12,495 bases of DNA from Microbacteriaceae bacterium. GTDB taxonomy: Bacteria; Actinomycetota; Actinomycetes; Actinomycetales; Microbacteriaceae. The notes beneath the pieces are model-generated. The model was given only the letters and a program-made list of their open reading frames with translations, was not told the DNA's origin and did no database searches. Below are positions 8,514-12,495 of this stretch, in pieces (position 1 is the first letter of the stretch; the number at the start of each line of letters is the position of its first letter). The translations under genes were made by a program, and so were the position numbers. Where the stretch lies: NCBI GenBank assembly GCA_016463265.1, contig JAEMRP010000015.1:1-12495 (forward strand). The letters are read 5' to 3'.

Positions 8514-8548
8514 CGAGGGCCGCCGAGACAGTGTCTCGACGACCCCCG
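8514..8548 (-). other. Strong intergenic hairpin between the binding-protein and ATPase genes
   Basis: On the minus strand the arms 8548-8533 and 8529-8514 pair over 16 positions around a 3-base loop (8532-8530). Three pairs are G-U wobbles; the inner 7 bases (CGAGACA/TGTCTCG) are a perfect interrupted palindrome. No U-tract follows, so it is not a classical intrinsic terminator. A hairpin here is the position expected to protect the 3' end of the binding-protein mRNA or to reduce transcription into the ATPase and permeases. It lies 18 bases after the binding-protein stop and upstream of the ATPase ribosome binding site. Pairing is seen; function is inferred. Confidence 0.6.
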
Positions 8549-8566
8549 ACTTTAGCTTTTTACAGC

Positions 8567-9640
8567 CTAACCGAGCGGGTTGATTGACCCGTCGATGATG
8601 CCGGCCTGAAGTTCTGCCAGCTTGGCCTCAACGTCTGCCTGTGCGGTTGCACCGGAGTAGTTGGTGAGTGCCGACAGTGCCGTTCCACCGTTTTCGAGCG
8701 TTCCGAGGTAAACGTCACCCGAGAAGGCGCCGCCGTCAATCGCGATCGCCTTGATGATGTCGAACACTGCGAGGGTCATGCGCTTCTCGGCCGAGGTGAG
8801 TACCCATTCTGCATACTCGGGCGAGGTAGCGGCGATGTCCTTGTCAACACCGATCATGCGGCCGTCGATTCCGGCTTCAGTGATGGCTTCGGAAACTGCA
8901 CCGAATTGGTCGCCACCAACGGGGAAGAGGACATCGGCGCCGGCTTCAATCTGGCCAGCAGCAATGGTCTTCGAGGTTCCCGAGTTGGGGGTGAAGTCAC
9001 CGATGAAGTCGCCGGTCTCGGTTGCAGGGTCCCAACCAACGACGGTAACGTCTGCCATGTTGTCGGTTCCCCACGCCTTAGCGCCGTAGTAGAAACCGGT
9101 CATGAAGTCGGTGACAGCAGGAATCTGCATTCCGCCATAGGTACCAACAACCTTGGTCGTCGACTGAGCTGCCGCGAGGTAGCCGGCGAGGTACGACGAC
9201 TGGTTCATGGCGTAGTTGACGGGCTTAAGGTTCGTTGCACCGTTTGACCATCCGTCAATGGTGACGAAGCTCATCTCGGGGTTTGCTTCAGCAGCAACGT
9301 TGACTGCGTCCACAAGGTTGAATCCGACGGCGATTGTGATGTCGCAGCCCTGGTCAATCATGGCCTGAAGGTTTGGTGCGAAGTCATCGGGCGTGGCCGA
9401 TTCGGCGTCCGCAATCTGAACTCCGAGCTCAGCTTCTGACTTCTGGAGACCTTCATATACCGACTGGTTGAACGACTTGTCGTTCCACGAGCCTTCGTCC
9501 GAAACGGCGCAGGCCAGGTAGTCGATTGTCTCTTCTGGTGCGGCAGTTTCGGTGGGTGCTGCGGCACAACCGGTCAAGATGACCGCGGCTGCGCTCGCAA
9601 GCGCGAGCCCAGTCCAGGCGCGCGATGTGATGTTCTTCAC
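8567..9640 (-). CDS. BMP-family nucleoside-binding lipoprotein (PnrA/NupN-like)
   Basis: This is the extracellular binding protein that captures nucleosides and delivers them to the two permeases. The 357-residue precursor has a lipoprotein signal: a basic N-terminus, a hydrophobic Ala-rich stretch and lipobox 'LTGC', with Cys25 as the lipidated residue, followed by a Pro/Thr/Glu/Ala linker. The mature part matches the basic membrane protein fold: 'DEGSWNDKSFNQSVYEG' at the start of the domain, 'TIAVGF', 'FVTIDG', 'SYLAGYLAA' and 'DVLFPVGGDQFG'. The start is GTG 9640 with 'GAGAGGA' about 8 bases upstream. It is the first gene of the operon, with a probable promoter and leader hairpin in front and a strong hairpin behind. 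The family is clear; nucleoside specificity is inferred from homologues and from cdd, deoA and add downstream. Confidence 0.94.
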   Translation of the reverse strand: MKNITSRAWTGLALASAAAVILTGCAAAPTETAAPEETIDYLACAVSDEGSWNDKSFNQSVYEGLQKSEAELGVQIADAESATPDDFAPNLQAMIDQGCDITIAVGFNLVDAVNVAAEANPEMSFVTIDGWSNGATNLKPVNYAMNQSSYLAGYLAAAQSTTKVVGTYGGMQIPAVTDFMTGFYYGAKAWGTDNMADVTVVGWDPATETGDFIGDFTPNSGTSKTIAAGQIEAGADVLFPVGGDQFGAVSEAITEAGIDGRMIGVDKDIAATSPEYAEWVLTSAEKRMTLAVFDIIKAIAIDGGAFSGDVYLGTLENGGTALSALTNYSGATAQADVEAKLAELQAGIIDGSINPLG

Positions 9641-9665
9641 AGGGTGATTCCTCTCATTGGATGGT

Positions 9666-9701
9666 GTGGTCCCAGTCCAGAGGATCCCGAACCGGCACCA
9701 C
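9666..9701 (-). promoter_or_regulatory. Leader hairpin upstream of the nucleoside operon
   Basis: On the minus strand GTGGTGCCGGT (9701-9691) can pair with ACTGGGACCAC (9676-9666) with one G-G mismatch and one G-U wobble. Five inner pairs, three of them wobbles, could extend it to a 4-base loop. It lies just after the predicted transcription start and about 15 bases before the ribosome binding site. It could be an RNA stabiliser or a regulatory fold. The outer GTGGT/ACCAC arms could instead be a DNA operator. No known riboswitch was recognised. Confidence 0.42.
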
Positions 9702-9711
9702 GACTGACCCC

Positions 9712-9717
9712 ATCATA
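9712..9717 (-). promoter_or_regulatory. Probable -10 box (TATGAT) of the nucleoside operon promoter
   Basis: TATGAT on the minus strand differs from the consensus TATAAT at one position. It would place transcription start near 9705, giving a leader of about 65 bases before GTG 9640. No good -35 lies at 16-18 bases, so strength may depend on an activator or on the AT-rich stretch around 9740-9790. The 177-base gap 9641-9817 holds this box, the leader hairpin and an AT-rich inverted repeat, but no gene. Confidence 0.45.
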
Positions 9718-9761
9718 TTGTCGGGACGGGCGAAACAGTAGTTTTCACGAAAGAAACGATA

Positions 9762-9788
9762 AAAAAATCTTCGAATCGCTGATTTTTT
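9762..9788 (-). terminator. AT-rich inverted repeat after manC, possible weak terminator
   Basis: AAAAAATC (minus strand 9788-9781) and GATTTTTT (9769-9762) are perfect 8-base complements separated by 11 bases. The second arm gives the RNA a U-run. It lies about 30 bases after the manC stop, where a terminator is needed to separate manC from the nucleoside operon. The stem has only one G-C pair, so intrinsic termination would be weak. A 6-base hairpin also straddles the manC stop (9806-9822). It may instead act as a curved or UP-like element for the operon promoter. Confidence 0.3.
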
Positions 9789-9817
9789 GGGCTTTTTCGG
9801 CGGATTCTAGCAAACGG

Positions 9818-10933
9818 CTAGAGAAGCGCGTCGTCTCCTGACTGGCGAATCTGTTCCACGATGTCTTTGACGCGTTGAGCGTGGGCAGCCGTCGTGACCA
9901 AAAGTGCGTCTGGTGTGTCGACGACGACGATGTCCTTGACGCCAATGAGCGAAATCAAACGCTTCGTATGCGACACGACAACCCCGCTGGAACCCTGGTT
10001 CAGGACACGCGTGTTTTCACCAAGTGTCGCAAGAACATTCGCGCGGCCGTTCGTGTGAAGCCGAGCCAGCGACGCGAAGTCGCCGACGTCGTCCCATTGA
10101 AAGTCACCCGGGATGACGGCAAGGCGGCCGTGTTCCGCTGCGGGTTCGGCAATGGAGTAGTCGATGGCGACCTTGGGGATTGTCGGCCACACGCGCTCGA
10201 GCACTGCGGATCGTTCGGGCGTGTTCCACGCGTCGGCTATTTCGTCAATGGGGTCGGCCACATCCGGTCGGTTCGCGCGAAGTTCTTCGAGGAGAACACT
10301 CGCCTTCGCGATGAACATTCCGGCGTTCCACAAGTGAGTATCACCCTCGACAAATTCAGTCGCTTTTTCTAGGCTGGGCTTTTCAACAAAACGAACCACT
10401 CGATGCGCGCGACGCGCACCCGTCACGTCCAGCGCCTCACCCGACTCGATGTAGCCGAAAGCTGTCGATGGCGACGTCGGACGGATACCGATCGTCACGA
10501 TGAACCCGGCCGAGGCTGTGGCAATTGCTTCATTTACCGCGGTGATGAATCGGCGTTGGTCATCGATAACATGGTCGGCCGCAAACGAACCGATAATCGC
10601 ATCGGGGTTTCGCCGAACGAGTATCGCGGCCGCGAGAACGATCGCTGCGGTCGAATCCTTCGGGGATGGCTCGAGAACAGTGTTGTCGGCGGCGAGCATC
10701 GGAAGCTCGTGCGCGATGGCCTTCGCGTGGGACTTTCCACACACCACAACAATGTTGTCCCCCGCGATGGGTTCGAGTCGATCCCACGTTTCGACGAGGA
10801 GGCTTCGACCGCTTCCCGTGAGGTCGTGCAGGAATTTCGGGGCGTCGGCACGCGAGAGCGGCCACAACCGTGAACCGACTCCACCCGCAGGAATAACTGC
10901 GTAAAAGTTAGCTTCGCGATGTGAGCTCGTCAT
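9818..10933 (-). CDS. manC: Mannose-1-phosphate guanylyltransferase (GDP-mannose pyrophosphorylase)
   Basis: It makes GDP-mannose from GTP and mannose-1-phosphate, the mannosyl donor for glycolipids, polysaccharides and protein mannosylation. The 371-residue product has the nucleotidyltransferase start motif 'PAGGVGSRLWPLSRADAPKF' (15-34), a metal-binding 'FAADHVI' segment, 'FVEKP' for sugar-phosphate binding, 'LWNAGMF', and the 'VPGDF-WDDVG'-type motif, here 'IPGDFQWDDVGD'. It ends after a short beta-helix region, so it is a single-function enzyme without the phosphomannose isomerase fusion found in longer ManC proteins. I chose ATG 10933 because homologues begin just before the FYAVIPAGG strand; the longer frame to 11005 crosses the sdhC promoter region. 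There is no strong ribosome binding site, and TAGGCT lies 7 bases upstream, suggesting a leaderless mRNA. It is divergent from sdhC and seems unrelated to its neighbours in function. Confidence 0.92.
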   Translation of the reverse strand: MTSSHREANFYAVIPAGGVGSRLWPLSRADAPKFLHDLTGSGRSLLVETWDRLEPIAGDNIVVVCGKSHAKAIAHELPMLAADNTVLEPSPKDSTAAIVLAAAILVRRNPDAIIGSFAADHVIDDQRRFITAVNEAIATASAGFIVTIGIRPTSPSTAFGYIESGEALDVTGARRAHRVVRFVEKPSLEKATEFVEGDTHLWNAGMFIAKASVLLEELRANRPDVADPIDEIADAWNTPERSAVLERVWPTIPKVAIDYSIAEPAAEHGRLAVIPGDFQWDDVGDFASLARLHTNGRANVLATLGENTRVLNQGSSGVVVSHTKRLISLIGVKDIVVVDTPDALLVTTAAHAQRVKDIVEQIRQSGDDALL

Positions 10934-10935
10934 GT

Positions 10936-10963
10936 CCGACAGCCTACGCGAGGGGGTTAGACT
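10936..10963 (+). promoter_or_regulatory. Probable sdh operon promoter
   Basis: CCGACA (10936-10941, matching the GACA of TTGACA) and TAGACT (10958-10963) are 16 bases apart, giving a start near 10970 and a leader of about 29 bases. The -35 lies within a few bases of the manC start codon on the other strand, so the two promoters would overlap in the 65-base gap. Confidence 0.42.
10941..10946 (-). promoter_or_regulatory. Possible -10 hexamer (TAGGCT) for manC, leaderless arrangement
   Basis: TAGGCT on the minus strand fits TANNNT and ends 7 bases before ATG 10933. The same spacing is seen at trhO. No convincing -35 was identified. Inference from spacing and the weak Shine-Dalgarno only. Confidence 0.3.
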
Positions 10964-10998
10964 GGAACCAAATTGTTCGCGCTTCAGGAGGAATCGAG

Positions 10999-11400
10999 TT
11001 GTCAATCAAAACCCCCAGCAGACCGAAAACCGTGTTTCGAGGGACGCTCTATCGCGGACACGAGGGCATGTGGTCGTGGGTTCTCCACCGCATCACCGGT
11101 ATCGCGATTTACTTCTTCCTGCTGGTCCACATCCTCGACACCGCGACCATTCGACTCGATGCCGAACTGTACAACGTGGTCATGGCTTCCTACAAAACTC
11201 CCATTATGGGACTCGGCGAGGCCGTGCTCGTTGCCGCCATCGTGTTCCACGCGTTCAACGGTTTGCGAATCACCCTGGTTGACATGACCGCCTGGGCATC
11301 GCGCCACCACCGCGCTTTGTTCTACGGTGTGCTCGTGCTGTGGACCGTCGTGATGATTGCGTTCCTGCCCCGCCACCTTATGCACGTCTTCGGAGGGTAA
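10999..11400 (+). CDS. sdhC: Succinate dehydrogenase cytochrome b subunit SdhC (TTG start)
   Basis: A membrane anchor subunit of complex II that helps bind heme b and quinone and holds the catalytic SdhAB pair to the membrane. The 133-residue product has three hydrophobic segments (about 29-48, 69-88 and 105-124). 'GTLYRGHEGMWSWVLHR' precedes the first span, and 'VFHAFNGLR' holds His84, the probable heme ligand; His44 ('LVHILD') lies in the first span. The start is TTG 10999: a full AGGAGG (10986-10991) ends exactly 7 bases before it and no ATG or GTG is placed as well. A longer frame back to 10921 crosses the manC start. Its TAA lies 2 bases before sdhD. First gene of an sdhCDA(B) operon. 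Confidence 0.92.
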   Translation: MSIKTPSRPKTVFRGTLYRGHEGMWSWVLHRITGIAIYFFLLVHILDTATIRLDAELYNVVMASYKTPIMGLGEAVLVAAIVFHAFNGLRITLVDMTAWASRHHRALFYGVLVLWTVVMIAFLPRHLMHVFGG

Positions 11401-11402
11401 TC

Positions 11403-11804
11403 GTGAAATTGTTCCGTCTCGATCGCCTCGCCTGGGTATTCATGCGTGTCTCTGGCGTGGTTCTCATTGTGCTGATTTTCACCCACCTCACCGTCAATCT
11501 CATGCAAGACGGGGGCGTCAAGGCCATCGATTTCGCCTTCGCTGCGGGAAAACTTGCTAACCCGTTCTGGCAGTGGTTCGACGTCACCCTGTTGTGGCTG
11601 GCACTCATCCACGGAAGTAACGGAATGCGGGTCGTCATTGAAGACTACGTCTATCGCCCCGGGTTGAAGCGCGGCCTGTTGGTGTCCCTCGGAGTTTCAG
11701 CCGCCACACTAATCGTTCTTGGAACGCTCGTGATTTTCACTCTCGACCCCTGCCCCGCGGGTTCTCCCGCGGATTTGCTTCCCTCGTTTTGCGCTGCCGG
11801 CTGA
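11403..11804 (+). CDS. sdhD: Succinate dehydrogenase membrane anchor subunit SdhD
   Basis: The second membrane anchor of complex II, pairing with SdhC around the heme and quinone site. The 133-residue product has three hydrophobic segments (about 11-33, 58-78 and 91-114). His70 in 'LIHGSNGMR' is the likely heme ligand; Asp81-Tyr82 just after it match the conserved quinone-site Asp-Tyr of SdhD. His28 lies in the first span. The start is GTG 11403, preceded by GGAGG (11392-11396) with 6 bases between; the ribosome binding site lies inside the end of sdhC. Gene order and size fit the CDAB arrangement. Two Cys (117, 130) in the short C-terminal tail have no known role. Confidence 0.92.
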   Translation: MKLFRLDRLAWVFMRVSGVVLIVLIFTHLTVNLMQDGGVKAIDFAFAAGKLANPFWQWFDVTLLWLALIHGSNGMRVVIEDYVYRPGLKRGLLVSLGVSAATLIVLGTLVIFTLDPCPAGSPADLLPSFCAAG

Positions 11805-11825
11805 CCTATACATAAGGAGTAAACC

Positions 11826-12495
11826 GTGACCACGGTTCATCATCACGAGTACGACGTTGTCATTGTTGGCGCGGGAGGTGCAGGAATGCGTGCGGCCATC
11901 GAGTCGGCTCCGCACGCCAAGACCGCCGTTATCACCAAGCTGTATCCCACGCGTTCGCACACCGGAGCTGCGCAGGGCGGAATGGCTGCGGCCCTCGCAA
12001 ACGTCGAAGAAGATTCGTGGGAGTGGCACACCTTTGACACCGTCAAGGGTGGCGACTACCTCGTCGACCAAGACGCAGCAGAGATCTTGGCGAAAGAAGC
12101 GATTGATGCCATCCTCGACTTAGAGAGAATGGGTCTTCCGTTTAACCGGACCCCGGATGGAAAAATCGACCAGAGACGTTTCGGCGGCCACACTCGCGAT
12201 CACGGAAAAGCACCGGTTCGCCGCGCGTGCTATTCGGCGGACCGCACCGGCCACATGATCTTGCAGACGCTCTTCCAGAACTGCACCAAACTCGGCGTCG
12301 AGTTCTACAACGAGTTTTATGTTCTCGACCTCGTGCTCACTGAAGAAAAGGGCAAGACCCGGACAAGCGGTGTTGTGGCCTACGAGCTCTCGACCGGTGA
12401 CATTCACGTGTTTAACGCGACTTCCGTGATCTTTGCGACCGGCGGATTCGGCAAGATGTTCAAGACCACCTCGAACGCCCACACCCTCACGGGTG
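11826..12495 (+). CDS. sdhA: Succinate dehydrogenase flavoprotein subunit SdhA, N-terminal part (runs off the right edge)
   Basis: The catalytic flavoprotein oxidises succinate to fumarate in the TCA cycle and passes electrons to SdhB and the quinone pool. The 223 visible codons cover the FAD-binding start: 'GAGGAG' dinucleotide motif (15-20), 'TRSHTGAAQGG' with His45 as the expected covalent FAD attachment site, 'GGDYLVDQDA' and 'RRFGGHTRDHGKAPVRRACY' near 117-136. The start is GTG 11826, supported by AAGGAG (11814-11819) 6 bases upstream; it follows sdhD by 21 bases. The frame is open to the last base, so the capping domain remainder and the C-terminal active-site residues are outside the window. 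Nothing unusual is seen in the part present. Confidence 0.95.
   Translation, partial: MTTVHHHEYDVVIVGAGGAGMRAAIESAPHAKTAVITKLYPTRSHTGAAQGGMAAALANVEEDSWEWHTFDTVKGGDYLVDQDAAEILAKEAIDAILDLERMGLPFNRTPDGKIDQRRFGGHTRDHGKAPVRRACYSADRTGHMILQTLFQNCTKLGVEFYNEFYVLDLVLTEEKGKTRTSGVVAYELSTGDIHVFNATSVIFATGGFGKMFKTTSNAHTLTG

Noticed and set aside
8514-8548. Hairpin as a classical Rho-independent terminator
   Set aside because: No U-tract follows on the minus strand, and the ATPase and permeases downstream belong to the same pathway.
7526-8587. Plus-strand open frame of 353 codons
   Set aside because: It lies fully antisense to the well-supported ABC ATPase gene and reads as a low-complexity charged protein with no family match; a by-product of codon bias.
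10934-11005. N-terminal extension of manC
   Set aside because: It crosses the promoter and Shine-Dalgarno of sdhC, and homologues begin close to residue 1 of the shorter form.
1-12495. Mobile element, defence system, CRISPR or other novel system
   Set aside because: No transposase, integrase, direct-repeat array, toxin-antitoxin or nuclease genes were seen. All space is filled by housekeeping genes apart from short regulatory gaps.

Overview
The window looks like chromosomal DNA of a moderately GC-rich actinobacterium, most likely a Microbacteriaceae relative. Reasons are the SdhC/SdhD/SdhA sequences and gene order, the actinobacterial form of TrhO, and frequent GTG/TTG starts. The assignment is by protein resemblance only; no rRNA or other marker is present. 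The layout is compact: thirteen genes and no gene-free stretch over 300 bases. Genes at both ends run off the window.

Left part (1-1618): a secreted protein resembling arylsulfate sulfotransferases is truncated at the left edge (minus strand, start 669). It is divergent, across 40 bases, from trhO (plus strand, start 710), a rhodanese-type tRNA U34 hydroxylase. Both starts lack a clear ribosome binding site and have a TANNNT hexamer 6-7 bases upstream, so both mRNAs may be leaderless.

Middle (1615-9640, minus strand): a seven-gene nucleoside uptake and salvage operon. Transcription order is BMP-family binding lipoprotein, double-domain ABC ATPase, permease 1, permease 2, cytidine deaminase (cdd), thymidine phosphorylase (deoA) and adenosine deaminase (add). 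Four junctions are 4-base ATGA/GTGA overlaps and one is a 2-base gap. The only larger gap is 78 bases after the binding-protein gene, and it holds a strong hairpin. The genes describe a full route: capture of nucleosides outside the cell, import, deamination of cytidine and adenosine, and phosphorolysis of pyrimidine nucleosides to base plus pentose-1-phosphate. The last gene meets trhO tail to tail, sharing a CTAG in which each strand reads TAG stop.

Right part (9641-12495): a 177-base regulatory gap carries a probable promoter and leader hairpin for the nucleoside operon. Next are a mannose-1-phosphate guanylyltransferase (minus strand) and, divergently, the start of the succinate dehydrogenase operon sdhC-sdhD-sdhA (plus strand), cut at the right edge within sdhA; sdhB would be expected beyond.

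I saw no tRNA, rRNA, CRISPR array, insertion sequence, prophage or defence genes. This is an ordinary housekeeping region. The points worth a second look are regulatory and architectural.
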